Below are positions 1-5,841 of a stretch of 8,784 nucleotides of DNA, piece by piece; positions within the stretch are counted from its first letter, which is position 1, and the number at the start of each line of letters is the position of its first letter. The DNA is taken from contig JBOIDF010000102.1 of the NCBI GenBank assembly GCA_050740455.1, positions 1 through 8,784 on the forward strand. The letters are read 5' to 3'. The translations under genes were made by a program, and so were the position numbers. The notes beneath the pieces were generated by a model, which saw only the letters and a program-made list of their open reading frames with translations, was not told where the DNA came from and searched no databases. The stretch comes from USCg-Taylor sp050740455. GTDB taxonomy: Bacteria; Pseudomonadota; Gammaproteobacteria; JACCXJ01.

Positions 1-118
1 AGCTCCCGGCGATAATAGCTCCATCCATTACGCGGAGCATCCCTGTCAGCATGGATTGATACGGACGAATCAATCCACGAGAACCCCTTGTGTTTCCCAT
101 GTACTGAACGCTACTCAC
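1..118 (-). CDS. Polyprenyl-phosphate sugar phosphotransferase, N-terminal fragment (runs off window)
   Basis: Seen: from a GTG at 118 the minus strand is open for 39 codons to the window edge. The peptide contains LIRPYQSMLTGMLRVMDGAI, a short basic/polar lead followed by the start of a hydrophobic segment with an R-x-x-D-G/A pattern. Known: membrane sugar transferases that load the first sugar phosphate onto undecaprenyl phosphate (WcaJ/undecaprenyl-phosphate glucose phosphotransferase family, about 460 residues) start this way, with an R-L-L-D-A motif entering the first membrane helix; their catalytic domain is at the C-terminus, outside this window. The GTG is preferred to the in-frame ATG at 100 because AAAGGAG lies 9 nt upstream of it. 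Inference: this is the initiating transferase of the exopolysaccharide locus, divergent from the co-polymerase/kinase gene at 960, which fits functionally. The family call rests on a short piece and on context. Confidence 0.6.
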   Translation of the reverse strand, partial: MSSVQYMGNTRGSRGLIRPYQSMLTGMLRVMDGAIIAGS

Positions 119-174
119 GGCGCGTCTCTCCTTTGATTATCCTTAACCTGCCATGCTCTAGGCTAGCATCCTAT

Positions 175-185
175 ACGTGGCACGT
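175..185. promoter_or_regulatory. Perfect 11-bp palindrome, possible operator of the left gene
   Basis: ACGTGGCACGT is an inverted repeat with 5-bp arms around one base. It ends 57 bp upstream of the GTG at 118. On the minus strand it lies between a poor -35 match (TTGTAC) and TATAGGAT, which could act as a -10. A second, looser repeat (ATGCT/AGCAT, 153-169) lies just downstream of it. Placement suits a repressor or activator of the sugar-transferase gene, but no transcription start is known and both hexamers are weak. Confidence 0.25.
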
Positions 186-329
186 TTACCGTACAAGTCT
201 TTTAGGGATCTAGTTATTTTCGTGTTCTACTTCTTTTTTTGTTTTTAGGAGATTCCAATTTGAACTTTCGATCTGCACGCCCACACTGTCTCGTCTCTAT
301 ACTACTCTATTCGGTAACTATACTCGCTA

Positions 330-349
330 TCGGAGCGGTGTTGCTCCGA
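330..349. repeat. Hairpin-forming inverted repeat
   Basis: TCGGAGC (330-336) and GCTCCGA (343-349) form a perfect 7-bp stem with a 6-nt loop, rich in G+C against A+T-rich surroundings. No T-tract follows on either strand, so it does not look like a standard intrinsic terminator. It could be a protein site or part of an untranslated RNA structure. Confidence 0.35.
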
Positions 350-772
350 ATAAATCGGCCCCGGCATCGTTTTCGCGCCGTTAAAGGATACTGGATTGGC
401 GATAACTGCTAACGGCTACAACTCATTGCGCGAGGTATTTGTAGTCCACTATTGACATCTGAACCCGATCAGGCTCTAGTATATTTAGTGCCTGGGATAG
501 TAGACCTGCTGTCCTTGGAACGCGGGCAAGAAGGTTTATCATTTGCTCTGCATTTTTGAAGAATGGCCGTCAGCGCCTCGCATGGACATGGTAAGAACAT
601 GGAAGGCACAACGCACTCATACACAGAAGAAATCTGCAGTCCTTTGCCCTTGGCGGTTCGTCGTGGGCGTCCCGAGCGGAACATATGAATACGCACGAGA
701 AGGCTTATATCTTTTTTAGAGTATTACGATGGCGTTTAATCCGGACACCTGCCCACTAATAGGAGGTAATTG

Positions 773-805
773 ATGATTGCCAAAGAAGCAAGACCTTCGG
801 AATGA
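773..805 (+). CDS. Ten-codon mini-ORF with perfect Shine-Dalgarno (possible leader peptide)
   Basis: AGGAGGT at 761-767 is the strongest ribosome-binding sequence in the window, and ATG follows after 5 nt. The frame reads MIAKEARPSE and stops at TGA (803-805). Just upstream is a 24-codon frame (685-759) with a weaker GCGGA site. The mini-ORF stops about 155 bp before the kinase gene. It could be a leader peptide controlling kinase expression, or the surviving start of a decayed gene. Nothing in its ten codons (no codon runs, no paired hairpins) points to a known attenuation scheme, and it may be chance. Confidence 0.25.
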   Translation: MIAKEARPSE

Positions 806-912
806 ATTCGTGATGGGAGCAGCGGAATAGAATTGGAATAGGTCATCTTATTGGCCACTGAATAGTGAAGATAAGTAACCGGCTATTATCCACCTTGGCT
901 TTTTTCAATTTC

Positions 913-941
913 GCGACACTCGAAAAAGCTATCATTATATT
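913..941 (+). promoter_or_regulatory. Weak sigma-70-like promoter candidate for the kinase gene
   Basis: GCGACA (913-918), a 17-bp spacer and TATATT (936-941) give a modest match. An alternative -10, TATCAT, lies at 930-935 without a matching -35. The start would fall close to 948, leaving only about 12 nt of leader that still includes the GAGG ribosome-binding site at 951-954. A start further upstream is equally possible. Confidence 0.25.
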
Positions 942-946
942 TCGAG
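919..946. promoter_or_regulatory. Inverted repeat CTCGAAA-N14-TTTCGAG before the kinase gene
   Basis: Two perfect 7-bp arms (919-925 and 940-946) have centres 21 bp apart, two turns of the helix, as expected for a dimeric DNA-binding protein. The site covers both -10 candidates and ends 13 bp before the ATG at 960, so a bound repressor would block initiation. As RNA the arms could also pair across a 14-nt loop just ahead of the ribosome-binding site. By chance one or two 7-bp repeats at such spacing are expected in this intergenic region, so this is a candidate based on position. Confidence 0.3.
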
Positions 947-959
947 ATTAGAGGCAGTT

Positions 960-3900
960 ATGACGGAATCAACAGGACATAGCTTGCAGGAAGATGACAT
1001 GCCAATGGCAAAGGAACACCGTTTCCTACTCCGAGCCGTTATCAAATCAATAGCGCGGATCCCGCAGGACGATAACACCCGTGAGGCTGAGGGGCTTCGT
1101 TCGCTGCGCCGATCGCTGACAGAATCAATCGAAGAGTTCCCGCAAGAGGACGGCACGCCAGAGAATAAAGACCCCGACGAACACGAACACCGCGTCCTGG
1201 CGCAGATTGAGCGCTGCACGAATGCGGACCAGATCGTGGAAATATTTGATAAAGAAGGTATTTTAACTGTACAAGTCGGGCGCTGGCGGCGCCGGCATGG
1301 CAGAGCTAAAGAGGTTGGTTCAACGAGTTCGATCATAGAAGAGTTTATGCATGACATCACGGATGCCTTTGTGACCGAATCAATAGAGCATACTCCGCGA
1401 GCGGATAATGCGCCCGTAGCTACGGCATCTCGTTCCCTACTCCGATCTCTTGCCGAAACAATAGGGCGTATCCAGCGGCAAGCTGTAAGACCAGAGGCTA
1501 ACGAACTGCATTCCCTGCTCCAAGCCCTTGGAGACTCAATAGAAGATTTCCCGCAAGACGATGGCGCGCCGGAGGGGGGGAATGAGCTTCGCTATTTCGA
1601 CGCCGGTCGTGAACGCCGGATTCGTAACCAGGTGGGGCGTTGCAATAACGTTGCTCAAATCCTGGAGATCTTCGATCGAGAGGGCATTTCCACTGCAAAA
1701 ATTTCGGGCTGGCGCCGCCAGCGGGTCAAAAGCGGCGAGCTACACGTAAAGCGCCGGCGCGAACCTAAAGACATGAGCAGTATTACTACCGCGAACGATC
1801 CCGGATCATCATTAGTGAAAAACCCCGGGAGGCCCTTGATGATGTCCCATGAAGCGACATCTGATGAGCCACTAGTTAGCGCGAGCTCGTCAATGTCGTT
1901 AGCAGACTTTTTTTCTACACTACGGCGGCGCAAATGGATACTGATGGGTATCGTAGGCGCATTGTTGGCATTAACGACCGTGGTTTTATTCATGTTGACT
2001 CCACGATACGAGGCTGAGGCATCGATCATGGTTGACGGTCAGGAACGCGTGAACATCGGCATCCCGGAAGTGATACCGAATCTGCCCATGGATTCCGAGA
2101 CCATTGCCAGCGAAATTGAAGTCCTTCTCGGACGTAGCATGGTAGGCAAAGTCGTGGATCAGCTGAAACTAGAGCAAGACCCAGAATTTAACGCCGAATT
2201 GGAACCGAAAACAGAATTCGCCGAGTTTATCGAGCAACTGAAGCAAACGGTAACAGAAATGTTTAGCTCTCCGGAAGAAGAGGCGGAGTCCGATGCGCAA
2301 CGTCAAGCGCGTGAGCGAGCAGCGGTCATTGATACCTTTCTAAAACAACTCAGTGTCGCTCCGAAAGGGCGATCGCGGGTAATCACGGTCGCATTTGCGT
2401 CAAGCGGCGCCGAAAAGGCTTCCAATATAGTAAACACTGTTGCCGACCTATACATAGGGGCGCGGATCGAAAACAAGCTCGGGGCGGCCCGACAAACGAC
2501 CGAATGGCTGGACGAGCGTATTGCCGCAGTACGTAAGCAAGTTGAGGGCTCCGAGAAGGCAGTCGAAAAGTACCGCCGGGAGTCCGGTTTAATCCAAGGC
2601 CGGGACGGGACCTTGGTGGCGCAAGAGATCTCTGAGTTAAACACACTGTTAGTCCAGGCGCGAGCGGAGAGGGCGGCCGCACAGGCGCGCCTCCGAGAGC
2701 AAAGACGAGGGGACGGTAGCGCCGATTCTATTTCAGAAGTACTCGGATCTGCTTTGATCCAGGGGCTCAGAGGACAAGAAACAGAGCTAGCGCGCAAGGC
2801 TGCCGAGCTTTCCGAAGATCTCGGGGAAAAACATCCCACCATGCTGCAGCTACAAGCTGAAAGGCGCGATTTACAAACCAAGATAGACACAGAAATCGGT
2901 AAGGTTTATAGAGAGTTGCAGCACGAGGCTGATATTGCTAGCGCGCGCGAATATGCGTTTCAGTCACGCCTAAAAGAGCTTAAGAAGCAGGTGGCTAAGT
3001 CCAACGAAAGCGATGTTCAATTACGAGCATTGCAAGCGGAAGCCGATGCGAATAAGGTGCTCTTAGAGACCTTTCTGACGCGCATAAAGGAATCGAATTC
3101 GCAAGAATATCTTGGGGCACGGCAGGCTGATGCGCATGTCATCTCCTATGCAGATGTGCCCATCAAACCGACTTATCCGAGAAAAAAATTAACTCTTGCT
3201 CTGGCCTTCGTCGTTTCGCTGTTTATTGCGTTCACTGTTATATACGTCATCGAGGAGCTGGACCCAGGCTTTCGGAGTAGCGAACAGATTGAACGTGCCA
3301 CCGGATTGCCAGCGCTTGGTTCGATCCCCAAGTTCGGTGGATTTGGCAGTATTGGAAAAAAACTAGAATCATATATTCTCAAACAGCCCCGATCGGCAAT
3401 CACCGAGTCGTTCCACGCGCTTTATACGAGTATTCGTTTTAGTACGGTAGGCGTGCCGCCAAGAACCGTTCTTATCGCTTCCTCATTGCCACTGGAAGGT
3501 AAGACAACAATAGCTTTGTGCTTAGCGAGACTGTGGGCACTCACTGGACAACAGGTACTTATTGTCGACGCCGATCTTAGAACTCCGAAAATTCATAGCA
3601 CCTTAGACATCAAACGCGAACCGGGCCTTATCGAGATCTTGGACGACGAGGTATCTCTTGACGACGCAATCCGAATAGACGAAGCATCTGGCGCCTGTGT
3701 GATATGCGCCGGACGCCCTGTCACGAACCCGAATTACTATATCAATTCCGAGCGGTTGGACGTTTTACTCGACCAGGTGGCAAACAAGTTCGATTTAGTA
3801 ATCCTAGATTCGCCGCCGGTGATGGCCGTCACGGATTCACGCGTTCTTGCAACAAAAGTCGATACCACCGTGTTCATCGCGAAATGGGCCTCGACACGCC

Positions 3901-4082
3901 GAGAAATCGTTAAGTATGGAATAAAGATGATCGCCAGCGCCGGAGGCCGCATCAGTGGAGTTGTGTTGTCGATGGTCGATTCAAAAACCCACGCGGCTTC
4001 AAGGTTCCCGGATGCGGCTGCATATTATACGAGCCTAAATAAATACTATATGAAGCTCCCTAAGCATACCCAACTATCGTGA
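960..4082 (+). CDS. Polysaccharide co-polymerase/BY-type tyrosine autokinase with repeat-bearing N-terminal extension
   Basis: Inner-membrane chain-length regulator of exopolysaccharide export fused to a cytoplasmic tyrosine kinase (Wzc/GumC-BY-kinase type). From the ATG (GAGG 5 nt upstream, first start in the open frame) the 1040 residues read: duplicated extension (2-257), basic linker, Wzz start (312-326), membrane helix 1 (327-346), periplasmic region with long coiled coil (about 490-725), P-rich PTYPRKK (737-743), membrane helix 2 (744-764), kinase (about 805-1012). Kinase motifs: Walker A SSLPLEGKTT (841-850), Walker A' VDADLR (869-874), Walker B LVILDSPP (946-953), and a C-terminal tyrosine cluster Y1022, Y1023, Y1029, Y1030 for autophosphorylation. 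Oddities: the family is usually about 720-770 residues, so some 270 N-terminal residues are extra; E816-x-x-H-x-x-Y stands where EX2RX2R is usual. Met272 could be an internal start giving a family-sized protein, but has no good ribosome-binding site. No outer-membrane channel or phosphatase gene is in view. Confidence 0.93.
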   Translation: MTESTGHSLQEDDMPMAKEHRFLLRAVIKSIARIPQDDNTREAEGLRSLRRSLTESIEEFPQEDGTPENKDPDEHEHRVLAQIERCTNADQIVEIFDKEGILTVQVGRWRRRHGRAKEVGSTSSIIEEFMHDITDAFVTESIEHTPRADNAPVATASRSLLRSLAETIGRIQRQAVRPEANELHSLLQALGDSIEDFPQDDGAPEGGNELRYFDAGRERRIRNQVGRCNNVAQILEIFDREGISTAKISGWRRQRVKSGELHVKRRREPKDMSSITTANDPGSSLVKNPGRPLMMSHEATSDEPLVSASSSMSLADFFSTLRRRKWILMGIVGALLALTTVVLFMLTPRYEAEASIMVDGQERVNIGIPEVIPNLPMDSETIASEIEVLLGRSMVGKVVDQLKLEQDPEFNAELEPKTEFAEFIEQLKQTVTEMFSSPEEEAESDAQRQARERAAVIDTFLKQLSVAPKGRSRVITVAFASSGAEKASNIVNTVADLYIGARIENKLGAARQTTEWLDERIAAVRKQVEGSEKAVEKYRRESGLIQGRDGTLVAQEISELNTLLVQARAERAAAQARLREQRRGDGSADSISEVLGSALIQGLRGQETELARKAAELSEDLGEKHPTMLQLQAERRDLQTKIDTEIGKVYRELQHEADIASAREYAFQSRLKELKKQVAKSNESDVQLRALQAEADANKVLLETFLTRIKESNSQEYLGARQADAHVISYADVPIKPTYPRKKLTLALAFVVSLFIAFTVIYVIEELDPGFRSSEQIERATGLPALGSIPKFGGFGSIGKKLESYILKQPRSAITESFHALYTSIRFSTVGVPPRTVLIASSLPLEGKTTIALCLARLWALTGQQVLIVDADLRTPKIHSTLDIKREPGLIEILDDEVSLDDAIRIDEASGACVICAGRPVTNPNYYINSERLDVLLDQVANKFDLVILDSPPVMAVTDSRVLATKVDTTVFIAKWASTRREIVKYGIKMIASAGGRISGVVLSMVDSKTHAASRFPDAAAYYTSLNKYYMKLPKHTQLS
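963..1733 (+). repeat. In-frame duplication with internal 78-bp repeats
   Basis: Residues 2-116 and 139-257 of the kinase are two copies of one module. They align without gaps at an offset of 137 residues (411 bp) up to about residue 68; the second copy then has 5 extra residues. Each copy opens with three 26-residue units starting at residues 3, 29, 55 and 140, 166, 192 (DNA 966, 1044, 1122 and 1377, 1455, 1533). Their consensus is E-S-I-x3-P-Q-D-D-x2-P-E-A, followed by L-R-S-L-L-R. At DNA level the units begin gaatcaacag, aaatcaatag, gaatcaatcg, gaatcaatag, gaaacaatag and gactcaatag. Each copy ends in a helix-turn-helix-like segment (residues 85-112 and 227-255; DNA 1212-1295 and 1638-1724) with RC-x-N, Q-I-x-E-I-F-D-x-E-G-I and W-R-R. 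Similarity at DNA level points to fairly recent expansion. The function is unknown. Confidence 0.85.
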
Positions 4083-4158
4083 CAACTATCCACACCCAAC
4101 CGGTTTCGCCACACGTTCAAGAGAGGCCTAACCGATAACAGCAATTGGCCACCGCGTC

Positions 4159-4656
4159 TTGCACCTGAGGCACCCCATCACACCTTTTCACCTGGCTCGT
4201 TGGTCAAATCCAGAACTATTCGTTGCGGAAATCATGCCCATACCTCTCAAGGAAACGGTGTTGATGCTCGTCGCGGCTTTTCCTCTCTGGGCCCCGATAT
4301 TCTGGTTATCGATTTACGGCGGCGGCATTTTTCTGGCCACGGCACTGGCACACAATCGTTTGTGGAGCATGTTTCATCGCCAGATGCACATTCCGCGGAA
4401 CGTGTTTTACAAGGATTGGGCGTTTTTCAGGTTCTTGGCTATAAATCATTTCCTGCATCATCAAGACACCCGTCAAAACCACAATGTCGTCTTCCCCTTT
4501 GCCGATTTTCTATTTCGTACCAGGGCTAAGCCGACGCCCGCGGACCTACGCGAGTTATTACGGCTCGGCTATATAACTCCGAGATCAGGAGCTATACGAG
4601 CACGCGTCGAACAATGGCGGAAAGCCATTGATCTGCAGCGCGCACAAATCGGCTAA
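4159..4656 (+). CDS. Fatty-acid-hydroxylase/sterol-desaturase-like protein, probably 5'-truncated
   Basis: Intact relatives are integral membrane di-iron enzymes of about 250-300 residues with clustered histidines (HxxxH, HxxHH, HxxHH). Seen from the TTG at 4159: hydrophobic stretches (about 33-64), HRQMH (73-77), the C-terminal cluster NHFLHH (96-101), then N-H-N-V-V-F-P-F-A-D-F-L-F (107-119), matching the usual N-x-x-V-x-P-x-x-D-x-x-F ending. Homology seems to run upstream of this start: codons 4147-4161 read G-H-R-V-L, giving HRVLH like the family's first motif, but TAA at 4129-4131 closes the frame and I see no matching N-terminal membrane part in any frame. The second motif reads HLARW (residues 11-15) where HxxHH is expected. 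I infer a non-functional or altered remnant. ATG 4234 is another possible start (140 codons). It follows the kinase gene by 76 nt; a role in the polysaccharide locus is unproven. Confidence 0.55.
   Translation: MHLRHPITPFHLARWSNPELFVAEIMPIPLKETVLMLVAAFPLWAPIFWLSIYGGGIFLATALAHNRLWSMFHRQMHIPRNVFYKDWAFFRFLAINHFLHHQDTRQNHNVVFPFADFLFRTRAKPTPADLRELLRLGYITPRSGAIRARVEQWRKAIDLQRAQIG
4612..4630. repeat. Perfect 7-bp inverted repeat at the 3' end of the hydroxylase-like ORF
   Basis: CAATGGC (4612-4618), loop GGAAA, GCCATTG (4624-4630) lies inside the last codons of the preceding ORF. No T-tract follows on either strand. Together with the hairpin at 4659-4677 it may stop or stabilise convergent transcripts. 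Confidence 0.35.
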
Positions 4657-4658
4657 CA

Positions 4659-4677
4659 CGCTGTTGCGAAAGCAGCG
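4659..4677. terminator. Hairpin between convergent genes, possible terminator
   Basis: CGCTGTT, loop GCGAA, then AGCAGCG form a 7-bp stem (one G-T pair) that begins 3 nt after the TAA at 4654-4656, in the 61-bp gap before the end of maf. The position between convergent genes suits a bidirectional terminator, but the T-tract of a standard intrinsic terminator is absent on both strands. Confidence 0.3.
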
Positions 4678-4717
4678 ATGCCTTGGGGCGCGCTTGGACT
4701 TAGGGGGCGAGGTGATA

Positions 4718-5335
4718 TCAGTAGCGATCGAGAGCGCATGGCGGAGCAGCCAAGATCTCGATGCCCGCCGCGCGCAGAAGCTCTGCGGTTTCATAAAGAG
4801 GCAGGCCCATCACTGCGGAATAGCTGCCTTCGATACGTTCGATGAAGGCCGCCGCCATTCCCTGAATCGCATAGGCTCCGGCTTTGCCGCAGGGCTCGCC
4901 GGTGGCGACATAAGCCTCGCGCTCCCTCCTTGCAATCGCGCGCAGGTACACACGGGTCACGTTGACCCGGGAGCGGTGGCTCGCGCCGGGCGGTTCTACG
5001 AGCCCCACCGCGGTATAGACATCGTGGTGCCGGCCCGATAACGCGGCCAGCATGTTCACCGCGTCGCTTGAGTCGCCGGGCTTACCGAGGATGGCGCCTT
5101 CGAGGACCACCGCCGTATCGGCGCCGAGCACGGGGAGCGGATCACGTTGGGCTATGGATCGCCAGCCTGCTTGGGCTTTTTCGAGCGCCAGGCGCTCGAC
5201 ATAGCATGCGGGTGTCTCGACGCCATTCCAGGTCTCGTCGATGGCCGCGGAAATCGTGACGAAGGCAACGCCAAGCTGCCCGAGGAGCGCCTGGCGGCGC
5301 GGCGATTCGGAGTTCAGATAGAGCGCGGCGCGCAC
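4718..5335 (-). CDS. maf: Maf/YhdE-type nucleotide pyrophosphatase (dTTP/UTP)
   Basis: House-cleaning enzyme that hydrolyses nucleoside triphosphates to the monophosphate and pyrophosphate; the YhdE branch of the Maf family prefers dTTP and UTP. From GTG 5335 it has 205 residues, the usual length. Seen: the N-terminal strand and loop LYLNSESPRRQALLGQLGV (5-23), G-A-D-T with catalytic Asp (D73), G-K-P (84-86), L-S-G-R-x-H (99-103), and the ending KAGAYAIQG...GSYSAVMGLPLYET, close to E. coli YhdE and unlike the YceF branch. The frame is open further upstream to an ATG at 5470, but those 45 residues lie inside rlmH and match nothing in Maf, so GTG 5335 is chosen although no strong ribosome-binding site precedes it. 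It overlaps the end of rlmH by 22 nt, implying translational coupling. It is the last gene of the operon seen here. Confidence 0.93.
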   Translation of the reverse strand: MRAALYLNSESPRRQALLGQLGVAFVTISAAIDETWNGVETPACYVERLALEKAQAGWRSIAQRDPLPVLGADTAVVLEGAILGKPGDSSDAVNMLAALSGRHHDVYTAVGLVEPPGASHRSRVNVTRVYLRAIARREREAYVATGEPCGKAGAYAIQGMAAAFIERIEGSYSAVMGLPLYETAELLRAAGIEILAAPPCALDRY

Positions 5336-5808
5336 GCTGCCCGATGGTAGGGATGATGTTGCAATAGGCTCCACGCCCGGTAGATTTGCTCGGCGACGAT
5401 GACGCGCACCAAGGCGTGCGGCAAGGTTAACGCCGACAGCGACCACACGTGGTTGGCCTGTTGCAAGCAACGTCGCGCCAGGCCGTCGGCGCCGCCGATC
5501 AAGAGGGCGACGTCGTTCGAGGCTTGAGTCCAGGAACCGAGGTGCCGCGCGAGCTCCGGCGTGGTCCAGGCCTCGCCGTGTTCATCGAGAGCCACAACGA
5601 TCCCGGCGCCACCCGGGACTGCCTTCAGCAAGCGCGAGGCTTCTTCCTCGCGCGCGTGATCCGGATCGGCGTGAGCCGGGCGGCGCGCCGCTCTGATCTC
5701 GACCAGCCCGAGCCGGCAACTCGGCGGGAGTCGCATCGCATATTCCTCGAACCCGGCTTTCACCCACGCCGGTACGCGATGCGTGACGCAGAGGAGGTGG
5801 ATGCGCAT
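5314..5808 (-). CDS. rlmH: 23S rRNA (pseudouridine1915-N3)-methyltransferase RlmH
   Basis: SPOUT-fold methyltransferase that uses S-adenosylmethionine to methylate N3 of pseudouridine 1915 in helix 69 of 23S rRNA, acting on the assembled ribosome. 164 residues against about 155 in E. coli; the excess is a short tail (AACAPRSI) after the usual H-P-Y-H-R end. Seen: MRIHLLCVTHRVPAWVKAGF at the start, the SAM-loop L-L-I-G-G-A-D-G-L (102-110), and the C-terminal LSALTLPHALVRVIVAEQIY (124-143) with HPYHR (152-156), the knotted region of the family. The start at ATG 5808 fits the family, though no Shine-Dalgarno is visible in the 33-nt gap after rsfS; translation may depend on ribosomes from rsfS. 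The tail codons overlap maf. Confidence 0.96.
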   Translation of the reverse strand: MRIHLLCVTHRVPAWVKAGFEEYAMRLPPSCRLGLVEIRAARRPAHADPDHAREEEASRLLKAVPGGAGIVVALDEHGEAWTTPELARHLGSWTQASNDVALLIGGADGLARRCLQQANHVWSLSALTLPHALVRVIVAEQIYRAWSLLQHHPYHRAACAPRSI

Positions 5809-5841
5809 GGAGGTTGCTGCAGCGGCCTACGGCGTGGATCA

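Larger units (their letters stand above)
119..959. other. Divergent intergenic region of the exopolysaccharide locus
   Basis: This 841-bp stretch separates two divergent genes. It is A+T-rich compared with the rest of the window, has T-tracts (near 232-246, 711-717 and 900-905), and shows no long protein-like frame. It holds inverted repeats at 153-169, 175-185, 330-349, 377-416 and 919-946, a TTGACA hexamer at 452-457, and two very short plus-strand frames at 685-759 and 773-805, the second with a perfect Shine-Dalgarno. A 75-codon minus-strand frame at 469-696 is cysteine-rich and resembles nothing I know. The length is generous for two promoters, so upstream regulator sites, a small RNA or decayed gene remnants are all possible. 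I found no GGCGGTAGC ops element. Confidence 0.8.

Noticed and set aside
178..196. Sigma-54 promoter starting TGGCACG
   Set aside because: The -24 half is perfect, but at the required spacing the -12 half reads GT instead of GC, and it points into the non-coding spacer.
377..416. Inverted repeat GCCGTTA-N26-TAACGGC
   Set aside because: Perfect 7-bp arms, but repeats this short at such wide spacing are expected by chance in a region of this size and nothing in the position supports a role.
452..485. TTGACA at 452-457 as a -35 box
   Set aside because: The hexamer is perfect but the best -10 at 17 bp is only TCTAGT, and better ones (TATATT) are 22 bp away; nearly 500 bp from the gene.
423..542. 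39-codon minus-strand frame beginning MINLLARVPR
   Set aside because: Its translation looks fairly protein-like, but there is no clear ribosome-binding site and I recognise no family, so it was not listed as a gene.
469..696. 75-codon cysteine-rich minus-strand frame
   Set aside because: No ribosome-binding site or recognisable motif; composition looks like random translation.
2303..2890. 195-codon minus-strand frame
   Set aside because: Antisense shadow of the kinase's coiled-coil region; Ser/Arg-rich without family features.
5336..5470. Longer Maf start at ATG 5470
   Set aside because: The added 45 residues overlap conserved rlmH sequence and match nothing at the Maf N-terminus; GTG 5335 gives the normal length.
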